Below, one piece after another: positions 1 through 11,260 of a DNA stretch of 64,000 nucleotides; positions within the stretch are counted from its first letter, which is position 1, and each line of letters begins with the position of its first letter. This stretch comes from Bettongia penicillata ogilbyi (lineage: Eukaryota > Chordata > Mammalia > Diprotodontia > Potoroidae). The position numbers were made by a program, and so were the translations under genes. The stretch covers positions 15,373,941-15,437,940 of the forward strand of contig JAJHZJ010000413.1 in assembly GCA_023548195.1 (NCBI GenBank), written 5' to 3'. Below the pieces are notes generated by a model that did no database searches, was not told where the DNA came from, and saw only the letters and a program-made list of their open reading frames with translations.

Positions 1-739
1 AAAAAAATCTATTTAACCTTGGTCTGGCTGTATTCAGGGAAAGGGAAATGTAAAACAGCGAGTGAAAAGCCCTGTTGGAAATGTCCTAAGGAGGCTTGCA
101 TACTAACCTTTCAAATGACAGTGATCATTTTATAATGCTTCATTACTTAGCACTCGATTTTCATCAAGTGTGTGGATAAAAGTGTCTGATGTGTGTCACA
201 TTCAGGATTGTACTCTGAAGTCATTCCGTCACCCCACCTACTGCCACTGAGAAGGACTCCTTAGGCTAGAACCAAAACTGAATTGTTCCTCAGAAGTCTG
301 AGGTGGTATTGGAAGTGAAGACCTAGGAGACTAGTTCCCCTACCAGACATTGGCAAGCAGTGATCCTGTGGCAAACTTGAAGGACAAAGGAAGGTCAAGG
401 ACAGAAAGTAGCAGAGGACTGCCAACCTTATGGCCACAACCTAGAAAAGTCTGGTTAGTCCCTCTACTAGATGTGGGTTGAACTCTCATGTCCCAAACAT
501 TTGATAGACTGGGTTCCTTGAAAAAGAACTAAAGACTCAGATGGGAAAGAAACACATGAAGATGATTTCAGGGCCAAATCCCTGGAGGTGCCTCTAGACT
601 CACATAAAATGTGTTATATTGTATTATATATAATTGCATAATATCATGATATTTATTATAATACAATAATTGCTGAGAAGTGTCCCACACACAACAGATT
701 CTGTCCTCTGAGCTCTGATTCTTGGCACATAGTTTTCAT
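1..739. other. No recognisable element
   Basis: Unique-looking AT-rich sequence. I see no open frame of note, no repeat family I can name and no promoter-like GC-rich patch. A short TA-rich stretch lies near 610-665. Confidence 0.5.
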
Positions 740-1112
740 GGGACAGTCTTTCTCCATTCATTGAAAATGCCTTCCTCCAGTTGAAACCACATTCTTCCTT
801 CAAGTTCTAGCTCAGGTGTTGCCTCATTTAAGAAGACTTTCTTGTTATTCCTCTGCCCATCATCCCAACTGACCCTTGGAAAGAGAGCTCTCTCTCTCCC
901 CTCCTGTCATTCTCCCATCCCTCTTTCTCCTTCCTTTGTATCACCCTTCTAATCACAATGATTTATGTACATGATGCGGTTTGTCTATTAGTATGGGAGT
1001 TCCTTGAGGGCAAAGATTTGTCATTTTACATCTCTGTGTCACTAGTTCCTTGGTGTATTGCTATTAGAACTATGTGTACAGAATCCATGGTAGTTTTTAA
1101 TAAAGATTTATT
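740..1112 (+). mobile_element. L2 LINE 3' end
   Basis: The sequence follows the L2 3' region in order: a 'ccttcaag...tcaggtgttgcctc' motif, a C/T-rich middle, 'gagttccttgagggcaaag', then a tail ending in an 'aataaagattta' stretch like the L2 'caataaatgttt' terminus. It is a diverged, 5'-truncated relic in sense orientation. A short open frame inside (958-1161) has no protein similarity I recognise and is incidental. Confidence 0.75.
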
Positions 1113-2049
1113 GAGTCAGGTTAAAATTGATGTTCTCGATATCAAATGTCTTGATGATTGACAGAAACGGTTTGCTTTCTGTCCAGCTGATTGGGCTTTT
1201 TGTGTACCTAGAGACTGACTACAATATATTCTTAAACATTAGCAGATAGTTGGGGAGAAACAATGTAGCAAGGAGGGGGGAAGCTCACAGAAAAACTACA
1301 AAATGTTTACAAAAGGTGATACCAGACTGAAAAAAACATGTGCCATCTAAGTTATCCCCTTGGGAGATAATATGAGCTGGAATCACAATTGCCTGTCTTT
1401 TCAAAAGAGAATACATTTATGCAAAGAGCCCAAAGAGGGCTGTGAGCCTTGCAAAGACTTTCTTTTCTAAAATAGGGGCAAAGCTGTATGAGAAACCATG
1501 GAGAGAGGTGAGTTTATCTGGGGCAGCACAGTGCTGCATGCTCAGGCAAACCATGTAATAAAGCATGACCCTAGGTGCCCTACTGTAGTGATTTGTCTTA
1601 CCAAGCTTCCTCAGGAGGCATGCCCAGAATGTAAGCCTTGTTGCTGGAGGCCATTAAGGTCCCATCCAAGGAGCCTACTCTTATGGAGAAAATGAGAGAA
1701 ATATAAAGTTGTTCTAACAGTGATCTCAAAGTTGTGAGTCTGAAGGTTGCAACAAAAAGCTTATAAGGTATGAGGGACTCTGGGAATATGGTATATAAGC
1801 ACTCTGAAGTTTAATTTTAAAAGTTGGAAAACAGACCTTATACAATGTGCTCTTCTGGTCTTTTCATTAAAACATATTCTGTTTCCCCAATAAAGCCTAA
1901 TACTTAGAGCACAGAACTCAGTTTTTCCACACTGACTATTTATTCCTTCCTTTCCACTTTTAATGACTATACCATTTTGATGTGCTTTTGTTACTTTTGT
2001 GTATACAATTCCTATTTCATTTTTCCCTGGCTGTCATACAAATCACAGC
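1113..2049. other. No recognisable element
   Basis: Mixed-composition non-coding sequence. The open frame 1498-1695 has no domain, signal peptide or splice context that I recognise. No repeat family is assigned. Confidence 0.45.
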
Positions 2050-2500
2050 TATGTTTTTCTCTAATGCACATCTCAAATCATGTTACTGACATGCTCAAAA
2101 AATTTCAGGGGTTCACCACTGTGTAGGGAGCACATTCTATACTCCATATGGAAGATTTTCAACAATTTTGTTCCAATCTATGTTTCAATCTATTCTCTTT
2201 CTACTTTCCTATAAAATGTTCTTCCCACACATACTAGCTTACTCACTGTCTTCTGAACACCACAGATCTGTGCCTGCTACTCTGTTTACTCACATCCGTT
2301 CCTCTAACCTGATACACGATTTTGTCTCCTTTTTAATCTACTCATTTAATTCCTTTAAAGCTATCTTCACTTTCTATTATTCCCATGTTTCCTTTCCTTC
2401 CTTATCTAGTCAGTTTGTAATGATCTTTTATCTTCTCCATATTCATAACACTTCCTGTTTGTGTTATTCATTTGATTCTCAATCATAGGCTGCCTTATAA
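2050..2500 (+). mobile_element. L2 LINE 3' region fragment
   Basis: Pyrimidine-rich sequence that follows the L2 segment after the reverse transcriptase: a 'catgttactgacatgctcaa' start, then cytosine-rich blocks matching the 'ccacacactctatgttccagcc' and 'ccttcaaggc' zones in diverged form. The 106-residue open frame here (2168-2488) has no independent support. Confidence 0.6.
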
Positions 2501-3384
2501 TTATCTCCCATATTGCATCTCGTACTATTATTTGCATCTGAGTAGGTCCATTTTTTAGATTTCAATAAACAGAAACAGGTTCATTCTACTCAAATCTAAA
2601 GAATTTCTTAAATAATATACAATTTTTAATAGCATACAGTATGTGGTTCATACATTCAAAAAAGATCCAGAATACATATGCTTATAATCTCTATGTGGGT
2701 TACCAAAAGCTCTTTGTAGTCTGTGGTGGTTTAAGGAACCCAGTCCTCCTTCAGAACTTCATGTTAGTGCTAGTAAGCCTCAAGAGGTTCACCTAGCACT
2801 GCATTTTTAAAATAATAGTTATAGGTGTATAGAACTGGAGTGTTCATCAAATTCACCAGTATAGCTGAAATACCTTTTTTAAATGCACTAATTAGGAAGC
2901 ACCTAAATAGAGATGTTACAGGAATTTGTCCAATTCTTTTGTTATCAGGGCAGGAGACATGGATCATTCTACTTGCTCATTGTCTACTGGTTCTCTTTCT
3001 TCCTTCAGGGAAAGGGATTAGTTTGGGCAGAATGCATTGATCTTTTTTTTTCCCTTGGCATTCTAACTATTGGAACTATTTTATTTTCAGGATGACAGAG
3101 ATCATTCTTCTATCTCCATCGCCTCACTTTCCAATGCATATTTCAGTACTTTTCAAGAATTAGGGGTACCATGAATATCTTTTGAATGAATATACCTAAT
3201 TGAAACTCTGTCTTCATAAGAAAACATCACTTAGGAAGGAATAGATTGATGTAGATTGCTTAGGAAACTCACTCTTTGATTTTCTTAAATACAGAATTTG
3301 ATCCTGATCTTTTTTTTTTTTACATATTGTTTCTCATTGTGCTTGAAAACTCAGTGTTCAATATACATAGGACATTTAGATTTG
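2501..3384. other. No recognisable element
   Basis: Non-coding sequence with short T-runs near 3043 and 3310. Overlapping open frames on both strands around 2770-3095 are short and show no family features. Confidence 0.4.
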
Positions 3385-3545
3385 GAACAAGAAGGGGCAT
3401 CGAAGGTTTTTCATTTCATATATGAGGAAACCAAGACCTAGGGAGGTGAGGGAATTTGCCTGAGGTTGTAGAGGTATCATAGAAATAATTATTTGAACCC
3501 AGTTCCTCTGATCACATGGACATTCCACTACACTAGACTGCTTCT
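3385..3545 (-). mobile_element. MIR-like tRNA-derived SINE, antisense
   Basis: The order 'atgaggaaaccaagacctag', a 'gaggttgtagaggt' zone, 'atttgaacccagttcctctga' and 'ccactacactagactgcttc' is the reverse complement of a MIR-like SINE. In sense it would read a tRNA-like head, then 'gggttcaaat', then a 'cagtttcctcat' core. Confidence 0.65.
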
Positions 3546-3564
3546 CCATGAATTACTAAATGAA

Positions 3565-3690
3565 AACAAAAGCATTTATGGAGCCCCTGCTATGTGCTAA
3601 GTGCTGGGGACACACACATGCATTACAGGTAGAAAAGTAAGATAGCCTCTGTTCTTATGGAACTCACATTCCAATAGTGAGAGGCCACAA
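3565..3690 (-). mobile_element. L2 3' tail, antisense
   Basis: 'catttatggagcccctgct', 'atgtgctaagtgctgggga' and 'tcttatggaactcacattcc' are the reverse complement of the L2 terminal region. Only the last part of the LINE remains. Confidence 0.75.
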
Positions 3691-3837
3691 AGGAAAAGGG
3701 TTCAACCACAGGAAAGCTGGAAAGACCCATTTGATCCTCAGAGTAGAGTGGCAGGGCAGATAATAAAGCTCCACGGTCTGAATGGGACACAATCCAGCTT
3801 AACAGAAATGTAGTGGAGAGAAAATAATGATGTCAGC

Positions 3838-5185
3838 TAGTCATTCAGTGAACAGACAAGTATTTAGTGCCTACTATATATCAGACACCAGGTTACAAAG
3901 ATTGTCCTTCCTCTCAAGTAGCTCACATATAAGAGTAGAGATCATATGCAAACAAGCAAGCTACAAACTAAGTTAGAAACAATCACTGGAGACACCAGAG
4001 GTCTAGAGACACTAGAATGGGAGGGTTAGGAAAGGCTTTCTGAAAGTGGGAGTTTAGTTGAGACTTCAAGAAAAGGAGGAGGAGCCAGAGGTAGGGATCA
4101 AGAGACAGAAGATTCCAGGCATGGGTAATAGCCAGTAAAAATACCTAAAGTCAAGTTTTAAAATCCCTTATTTAAGGAATAAGAAGCAGTTAGGTGTTTG
4201 ACCTTGAGTCAAGAAGACTCCCTGAATTCAAAACGGGCATAAGACACTTCTAGTTGTGTGACCCTGGGCAAGTCACTTAACTTTGTCTCAATTTCCTCAT
4301 CTGCAAATGAGCTACCAAAGGAAATGGCAAACCACTCCGCATTTCTGCCAAGAAAACTCTAAATGAGATCATGAAGAGTTGGACACAACTGAAAGGTCTG
4401 GAAAACAAAAAGGAGCCCAGTGTCACTAGATCATGGTTTATGTGGTTGCAATGTATAGTACAAAAAGACTAGAAAGATGGTGTGGGCAGGGAGGATTACA
4501 AAGGAACCTGGACACTAAACAGAGAATTCTGTATTTGATAATAGGGAGTCACTAGAGTTTACTGAGTAGGTGAATGATATGGATACTCCTATACTTTAGC
4601 AAGATCATTTTGAAAGCTAAATTAACATTGAGATCATTGATGGAATTATCACATGAAATAATATAGAGAGAAAAGATAAGAAAGCCAATGACAGGGCTCT
4701 TTAATACATTCAGTTAGTGAGCCTGATCTAGATACAGGATGTACAGAGGGAACTTGGAGCAGAGAGACAGTAGAAAAACCCAGAAAGAAGGAAGTATAAA
4801 GAAGAACAGGGTGATAGTGTCAAAGACTCCAGAGAGGTCAAGAAGCAAGCAGATTGAGGATTGGCCATTCAATTTGGTAATTTAGAAGTCATTACTAACT
4901 TTGGGAAGAACAATTTTGGTTGAATGATGATGTTGGAAACTAGATTTCAGAGAATTAAGAAGAAAATTAGAGGAAAAGAAGTGGAGGTGCTTATTGTAAA
5001 TAGCCTTCTCAAACAGTTTAGTCAGAAAATGTAGGAGAGAGATGATGATACAAGAGGTAGTGAAGATAGCTGGTATTTTCTTATTTTTCTTTCTTTTTTT
5101 TTTTTAGAATGGAGGAGATATGAACATGTTTGTGGATTCCAGCAAACAAGGAGAAATTGAAGAAAAGTGAAATAATATTTATAAA
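3838..5185 (-). mobile_element. L2 LINE, antisense, includes decayed reverse transcriptase region; split by a SINE
   Basis: The copy opens with the antisense tail 'agtatttagtgcctactata'. It continues through 'gaaaggctttctgaaagtgg', 'gattccaggcatggg', 'gagtcactagagtttactga' and 'gcaagatcattttgaaagct'. It then enters the antisense reverse-transcriptase block near 4820, where 'agtgtcaaagactccagaga' is the reverse complement of an AFDTVD-type motif. A SINE interrupts it at 4163-4412, after which L2 order resumes. A T-run at about 5082-5105 interrupts the 5' side. Many indels mean no coding capacity. L2 belongs to the CR1/L2 clade and is long inactive in therian mammals. Confidence 0.8.
4163..4412 (+). 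mobile_element. tRNA-derived SINE with RTE-BovB-type 3' tail
   Basis: The head carries tRNA-like 'aagcagttaggtgtttgac' and 'gtgtgaccctgggcaagtca'. The core is 'aatttcctcatctgcaaatg', then 'aaatggcaaaccactc' and 'agaaaactctaaatg'. The 3' end 'atgaagagttggacacaact' matches the end of RTE-BovB LINEs ('gagtcggacacgactgag'). This architecture is known for marsupial SINEs mobilised by RTE machinery. It sits inside the antisense L2 and so is younger than that L2. Confidence 0.8.
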
Positions 5186-5187
5186 GC

Positions 5188-5398
5188 ATAGCATTTTAAA
5201 GTTTGCAAAGCTTGACATACATTACCTCATTTGAACTTCACAACAGTTGTCTTTGATTGAATTATTACTCATTTTACAGGGAAAAAAAACTGAGATTGTA
5301 AGAAGCTACAGGTCACAAATCTAGTAAATGACTGAGGATTCAGACTCAGGTCTTCCTGATTCCAGGTACAATGCTCTGTTATGCCATTTAGCTGCTTG
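5188..5398 (-). mobile_element. MIR-like SINE, antisense, near full length
   Basis: It starts 'atttataaagcatagcattt', passes 'cctcatttgaacttcacaac', 'ctcattttacagggaaaaaa' and 'cagactcaggtcttcctgat', and ends 'gccatttagctgctt'. This is the full reverse complement of a tRNA-headed SINE. It abuts the 5' end of the antisense L2. Confidence 0.8.
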
Positions 5399-6269
5399 CC
5401 ATGTAGATAATGTGGCAAATCCATCCATCTGGAAGATTTTTCAAAGTTGATTCAGCTTTGATTTTAGATGCAAGAGCAGCAATAATATGTTATTCAAGGA
5501 TCAACCTAGTGTAATAGATAAAAGAAGTCTAGCTGGGAATATAAGGGTTCCACACATTTAAATAGAGGTTCACTTTATTGAGGTTCCTGGGAAGCAGCAT
5601 TTTTAAAATCAAGTGAAGCCTATGGAGTGCTGCTCTAACAATATCTCTAAGTGCATAAAGTGAAATACAAAGGATTGCAGAAGAAGTCAATTATGTTCGA
5701 ATAGTTATTAATGATAGTTCAATGATGATAGTTTAAGAAATCCTGTAACAGGGGAGACAATACTTATAGGAGAGTGGTAGCCAAGGAAGGACATTTTTGT
5801 ACAGAGAGGAACAGGTAGAGAGGCTTAATTCTTTTGGCAGTCATCTGACATGCTTTTTCCAAAAGCAACGGCTGATTACTATCCCAAAACAAGAAATTGG
5901 AAAGGGTAGCAGTGATAATCAAGAGCAAGATGGCGTGATTATGGATGGCTGAATGGAATATGAAGTATTTTGCTGTAGTTTGGAGCTAGCTAAATATAGC
6001 GAGATAGACAAATTTGCACTTTCAGTCAAAGCCTTGAGAAAATCTATATTTAGTCAAAGTATATTCAGATTTACCATTATCTGACTTTGCTTGATGAAAT
6101 GGCTCTTACTATGTAAAGGTCTTTTTGTCTAATGATTGATAGCTTTGATCTTAAAAGAATCCATAAAAATCTAAGGGCCATTACACCTTCAGGCATTGTT
6201 CTCAAATAATTAAAAAGTATTGTTTTTTGTTATTATTTTAGTTTAATAAAAAGAGAAAAATGCTGAAGG
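5399..6269. other. No recognisable element
   Basis: AT-rich non-coding DNA with no open frame above 60 codons and no repeat I can name. Confidence 0.45.
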
Positions 6270-6480
6270 GATAGCATGGTATATATAGGAATTGTGATCT
6301 CTACATCAGAAAGCCTGGATTTGAGTACAAAATCTGACACTTATTAGGTGTATGACCTTGCAAAAATCACAGCCTCAGTTTCTGAATTAGTAAAATGAGA
6401 ACATTGAACCACCTTGTAATGCTGATATTATGTAAACTTCTAATTCCTATATAAAGGTATGTTAATTTTATTGCAGAAGT
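6270..6480 (+). mobile_element. MIR SINE
   Basis: The MIR order is visible: 'gatagcatggtatat' head, 'cagaaagcctggatttgag', 'ctgacacttattaggtgtat', 'cctcagtttctgaattagta', then 'aaatgagaac' and a tail. Diverged but nearly complete. Confidence 0.65.
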
Positions 6481-6619
6481 ACTATGTCAATGAAGGAGAA
6501 GTACAAAACCTTTATATTTAAATCATTACAGACAGTGATAATACATAGACTGTATTTCCTGACTGGGGATAAATCCTACAAAAATGGATGTTTGCTTAAA
6601 TTATACAGTCATTGATTAG

Positions 6620-6760
6620 CCTGAGGGAGTGGATAGAGAGTCAGCCTCCAAGGCAGAAAGACCTGGGTTCAAGCCCCTTCTCTGACAAGTTTTAGTTTTA
6701 TGGCCCTTGGTGAGTCATTTAAATTCTATGCTCTCTAAAATGTTAAGTTATACAAGTCTT
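6620..6760 (+). mobile_element. tRNA-derived SINE head (MIR-like)
   Basis: 'gggagtggatagagagtcag', 'agacctgggttcaagcccc' and 'ggcccttggtgagtcattta' mark the tRNA-like A/B-box region of a SINE. The 3' half is degraded. Confidence 0.65.
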
Positions 6761-7013
6761 AAATCCACATTGATGGAATTAAGTTTCTTCATTTACTGAT
6801 GATTCCTTCTAGGAGCAAAATCACAGATTTCCTATCCCTGCCTCCTCCCCTCCCCCATACATTCCATACACATGACTCCTAGATAAACCTAAAATTCTAA
6901 TTTTACCACTTACTTTTAAGGAAAATAATCATTTTGGGGTCTACTCTCAATTTAGGCATATTGATATACATGTCTCTAACATCTATATACAATGCAAGCA
7001 TGTATAGTAATAA

Positions 7014-7221
7014 AAATTCTTAAAATGGTGATTAATATGGCAGGGTCCATGAACTTGGGTGGAAAAAATTACATCTTTATTTTCCATAATCTGCAACTGA
7101 ATTTTAGCCTTACTTTCAATTACGAATGTATACAACAAAATAGCATTCTTAGAAGGGGTTCATATAGACTTAACTGACCTGCCAATGGGGTTCATTTTGC
7201 AAAGCAGGTTAAGAATCTCTG
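7014..7221. mobile_element. hAT-like non-autonomous DNA transposon relic (family A, copy 1)
   Basis: The ends are inverted: 'attcttaa' on the left and 'ttaagaat' on the right. Next to them lie 'gggtccatgaacttgggtgg' and 'agaaggggttcatatagact'. The same blocks recur at 10860-11260 and 12985-13210, so this is a local family. The interior holds 'tttcaattacgaatgtatac'. hAT class is inferred from the terminal style and was not tested. An open frame here (6992-7177) is incidental. Confidence 0.55.
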
Positions 7222-7329
7222 TAGTAGTGGATCAAATAAGTCTTAGGGCTTAGTTTTCTCCTATATAAAATGAAAAATGGGATTTTTTGACTATGTAGAC
7301 TTTTTTCAGCTCTAAATTTTCTTAAAAAT

Positions 7330-7515
7330 CAGTTTAACTTTATTTTTAAACTGCTTTATTTATTTTTAGTTTTCAACATTCAGTTTCACAAGCTTTTGAG
7401 TTTTAAATTTTCTCTACCTGCCTCATCTTTCATTTCTCCAAGATGGCATACAATCTGATATAGGTTCTACATATATATTCATTTAAACACATTTTTAAGT
7501 TAGTCATGTCCAACA
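7330..7515 (-). mobile_element. L1/HAL1 3' UTR fragment, antisense
   Basis: 'agttttcaacattcagtttc', 'agcttttgagttttaaattt' and 'ccaagatggcatacaatctg' are the reverse complement of the tail of marsupial L1/HAL1 elements. The sense form, 'gaaatgaatgttgaaaattg', is seen at about 52683. Only the 3' end is present. Confidence 0.65.
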
Positions 7516-8124
7516 TTTTTTGATCCTATGATTTATAATCTCATAAGATAACGTGAGGATCCCTTCCCATAAGAGCAAGGATGATGCTGAATTATTGACT
7601 TTTAGGAGCCATTTAGGTGCCAATTAGTAGGACAGAAGGGAAAGATCCCTGGATGGCAGGGCGATGGAGCATAATCATGGTTGAAACAATAAGCATGATG
7701 TTCATACCTGTCAGACCAGATCTCACAAGTAAACACAACCAAGGGGCTAAGTAGGATGTAGACAAGTGCCTTTGCACTAGGATTTTAGCAAGGAATCAGG
7801 GAGTAAGTGTTATGATGGAAAGCAGCCTGCACTGAAAAGTTGATGCTTGACATGAAACCTCCTTTCCTCTCAAAGTGATATTCTTTTATGGAATGTGCTA
7901 CCCAAAGCATCTTTCTTGCTCCAGTGAGTCAATGTTTTCTTACTTCCAGGTGCAATGTACCTGAAAGCACGGGGTAAGAAATTAATATCTTCATCATTAT
8001 TATTATGTAATTCCTTCTTTGTATTACATATTATTATTATTATTATAGAGATATTTTGGCAACAGCTGATGCATGACTGGACTCAGTGTCATGAAAAACT
8101 GGCTCCAAATCCTGTGCAGCCATG
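7516..8124. other. No gene; short ATT/TTA tract
   Basis: Nothing recognisable except an (ATT)n-like tract at about 7995-8046, with 'attattattatta' runs split by 'tgtaattccttctttgtatt'. Confidence 0.5.
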
Positions 8125-8290
8125 AGTTAGGCATTTATATAGTACCTTAAGGTTTGCCAAGTGTTTTGTAAATATTTCACTTTTTCCCCGCAACAAACAT
8201 TAAATGTTTATACTATTTTTATCATTATTTTTATAGGTAAAGAAACTGAGAAAAACAAGAGTTAACAGTCACAAAATTAGTGTCTTCTTA
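8125..8290 (-). mobile_element. MIR-like SINE, antisense, partial
   Basis: 'gcatttatatagtaccttaa', 'gtgttttgtaaatatttcac' and 'ggtaaagaaactgagaaaaa' form the reverse-complement 3' half of a MIR-like SINE. Confidence 0.65.
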
Positions 8291-8444
8291 GTTAATAACA
8301 CTCTATGGGCCTCAGCCATTTTTTTCGTACCTTTGTACCTATCATGACTATATTGAGATCTGCTTAGTGGAAAGAACTCATTACATTCTTTGAGATTGAT
8401 ACAATTCAATTCAACAAATACTTTTTAATTGCCTCATATGTTCA

Positions 8445-8600
8445 TGTAGACAGCCTAGCCCAATGGGTAAAAAGCTAGCTTTTCAACTAAGAAGATTGAA
8501 ATTCAATTATTGCTGTTTACGTGTAAGTACTTTATGAGTCTACACAAAATCATTCTACCTCTCAATGCTCTAATTTAGGCAAGTCTTCAAAGCTCTAAAT
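8445..8600 (+). mobile_element. Degraded tRNA-derived SINE
   Basis: 'gcctagcccaatgggtaaaa', 'agattgaaattcaattattg', 'cattctacctctcaatgctc' and 'caagtcttcaaagctctaaa' follow the SINE order loosely. Confidence 0.45.
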
Positions 8601-8914
8601 TTTAGAGAAAATAGAGTCAGTTCCTTCATAAGAAGGTCCATATGCCAGTGAAACTTCAGGTTCAGTCACTATCATTATCATGTGATAGGCACTGGTGATA
8701 AAGATATGCAAGTGAAACTGTCCCTAAACTCACAATTTTTACATTCTATGGAGAAATGCAATCAAATCACTGATCCTTCCACTATGCTGTTATTCCAAAT
8801 TCATTTTGAAGAGATTGATATATGATAAAAGGGAAAGAATTATGGATTTGGGGTATAAAGGGTATAGGTTGGAATGTTGAATGTGAGACTCATTTTGTTT
8901 ACACCTGCAGCCCC

Positions 8915-9425
8915 TTCTTTCATTGGTAAGAGATTCCTGGAACCCCCATTTGGGGGATGACCTCTGGTTAGTCATCCCTCATTCCATGGACTTCATCATT
9001 AGGACTAAGTTGTCTTCCAAATCAGCCCCTGGGCTTCCTTTTCAGATTTGCAACTTCTATCTGAATCCTTTATGTTGGGGAAGGGTCCACATCAGCCATA
9101 CCTCATTCTTTTTATTTTCCATGACTCAGCTCTCTTCACCCTCTTCCCAGTTCCTCCTCTCATTAGTGAGTTCTTTCTAGAATCTCCATTTTGGGGAAGA
9201 GTAATATCAGCCATCTTTTTTTCTCCTTGCTTCACCACCGTGCCCTCATGGGCATCTCACCTATCCTTTTCTGGTTCCATTTTATGTGTTTATTTCCTCT
9301 TTTATAATACAAGTGCCTTGAGGGAAGGGACTATTTTTCTTTTTGTCCTTATTTGTATTCCCAGCACTTAGCATAGTGCCTGGCATATAGTGAGCCCTTA
9401 ATAAACACTAGTTGACTTATTGACT
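8915..9425 (+). mobile_element. Composite repeat: three diverged ~120-bp modules ending in an L2/MIR-type tail
   Basis: The 3' end (9240-9425) is a clear L2-type tail: 'gtgccttgagggaagggact', 'tgtattcccagcacttagca', 'agtgcctggcatatagtgag', 'ccttaataaacactag'. Upstream, a module with 'catttgggggatgac', 'tatgttggggaagggtc' and 'cattttggggaagagta' repeats, with TTGGGG at 8950, 9075 and 9191. Modules 2 and 3 share 'atcagccat' after the core. The two overlapping open frames across it (8923-9180, 9048-9371) follow the repeats and are not credible genes. Confidence 0.6.
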
Positions 9426-9839
9426 TGACTTTAGCCAAACCCTTCTAAGTGCCTCATAATCCCCATCCTCCAGTACTAAGTCTATCATCCTATGAGTGAA
9501 TATTCCTTTTCTCCATCCATATTTTGAAGTATTTGTTTTCCTGAGGAAAATTTCCAGTTTGTCTGTATTCTAGCTGTCAGTGACTTTGATGAGCACCTTA
9601 CCTTTTATTTTTTAAGATAGAAAACATGAACAGGAAATATGGCCTATAATATTTTACATTGTGGAACATTCAACTATTTTTAAAAAGGTCTTTCACATGT
9701 TATTAGTTGATCTGACCTTTACAAATATTCTCTTAGTTAAGGATGGAAGAGATCACATTTTTTTAAAAAAATAAGCAAGGTGAGAGTCAGAGAAAAGAAG
9801 TCAATTGCCCTAATCCAACACAAACTGAATGTGAGAGGG

Positions 9840-9992
9840 ATTGTATTGCCACTGAACTCCAATGACTCCGGGGGAGACGGTGAGGCCAATGATTTTGCAC
9901 AGCTCCGCCTCACTTAAATCCAATTCATGTGCAAATCAAGACATTGCCCTCATGATATGATTGGTCATTTTTGAGGTTGAAGAATGAACAGG
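9840..9992 (+). mobile_element. MAR1-like SINE 3' part
   Basis: 'gactccgggggagacggtga', 'cctcacttaaatccaattca' and 'gaggttgaagaatgaacagg' match, in order, the RTE-derived 3' half of the MAR1-like SINE at 14895-15215. The head is missing. Confidence 0.65.
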
Positions 9993-10099
9993 GAAAGCAA
10001 TCAATGTCTTGTCTAAACTGGAGTGGCTCAAACTAAAGATAGCACAGATGTAATAGTCTAAGGAGCTTAGAGTTCAGGGAGGCTATAAGCCTTTTATTC

Positions 10100-10800
10100 T
10101 TGAAAGCTGTGTGTCTCAATGCAACCTGAAATTGAGTTTCTGTTTTGGTGACTGTATCACAGTATTTACTCTTATTGATCTGACAATATTTAGTGTTCGT
10201 TCACTTAAAACTCCAGATTGTTTTCAAACTTATCCAACCACATGCCTCCAATTCGAACTTGTGAAATTTATCTTTTTGAACTTGTGTGAGATGTTATACT
10301 TCTCTTTTGAATTTCATGTCAGACTACTGCTCTAGTCTAACAAGATTTTTTTTTGCATCCTTAGTCTCTCCTTCTGTACATTAGCTATTCTTTCTAGTTT
10401 TATGATCTGTACAATTTGATGGACTTCCAAATTATGCATCTATCCAAATCATTGAAAAAAGGTTATGGAGCATAGGGATGAATACAGATACATGTCAGTT
10501 CATTGTAGAATCCCCGTTAATGTGACATTGAACCCAAAATGAATATTCATTAAGTCAAAACATTAAGCCAGTTCCAAATCCATCTAATCATATCATTATT
10601 TAGTTTACATATCTCCAACTTTTCCATAAAAATGCCTCATCAAATATTCTGCCAAAATCTAGGCAAACCCTACCTGCATCATTTTTTTTCCTATTCTACT
10701 GAACCATTTTAGTAATTTTGCAAAAAAAATTGTAATTAATGTTATTCTAGAACAAACTCTTCTTGATGAAGTCATCTGGACTCTTCGTAATCATAAATTT
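10100..10800 (-). mobile_element. L3/CR1 LINE fragment, antisense
   Basis: The copy runs colinear with the antisense L3/CR1 consensus: 'tttgaacttgtgtgagatgt', 'ccttctgtacattagctatt', 'aagccagttccaaatccatc', 'cataaaaatgcctcatcaaa', 'aaaatctaggcaaaccctac', 'cttcttgatgaagtcatctg'. The last blocks are the reverse complement of the CR1-type reverse-transcriptase region. Similar blocks recur at 62520-62860. The short sense-strand open frame 10111-10335 is a shadow of this relic. Confidence 0.7.
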
Positions 10801-10859
10801 TTAGATTGTGATCACAGGCTCCTAATTTTTATTCTGTGAATCCCTTGAAGGATCAAGGG

Positions 10860-11260
10860 AAATACATCAGAGAACTATAATCTTGGATGTGAAAGATACA
10901 TTGTTTATTTTGTCTGATGTCTAAATGAAATTTAGTATTTCCTTCAATTATGAATGCAAGCAACACACACAGCAGTATTACCAGCATCTATCACTTTGTC
11001 ATCCATAGAAATTACAGATATGCTCTTATCACATTATACATATTGCAGATGTGTTATACATGAATCTATTGACATGGAGAATATGATCATATGTAATGCA
11101 GTAGTGCATCAAATAAATAATTTTAAGTAGTGAGACTGTAAGTGATATTTGGAGATATGAGCAGCAGTAAAATTACTTGTACCTTTTTTTTTGAATTTGT
11201 GGAGAGGTTTCAAAGGGGTTCATGAACTTGAATGGGTGCATGGGTTATGAGTTTAGGCCT
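10860..11260. mobile_element. hAT-like DNA transposon relic (family A, copy 2)
   Basis: 'cttggatgtgaaagatacat', 'aaatttagtatttccttcaa' and 'ttatgaatgcaagcaacaca' match family A copy 1. Further in are 'gtcatccatagaaattacag' and, near the right side, 'caaaggggttcatgaacttg'. This copy keeps more interior than copy 1. Confidence 0.5.

Noticed and set aside
958..1161. Small sense open frame as a short protein gene
   Set aside because: It lies within an L2 tail and ends in the L2 terminus.
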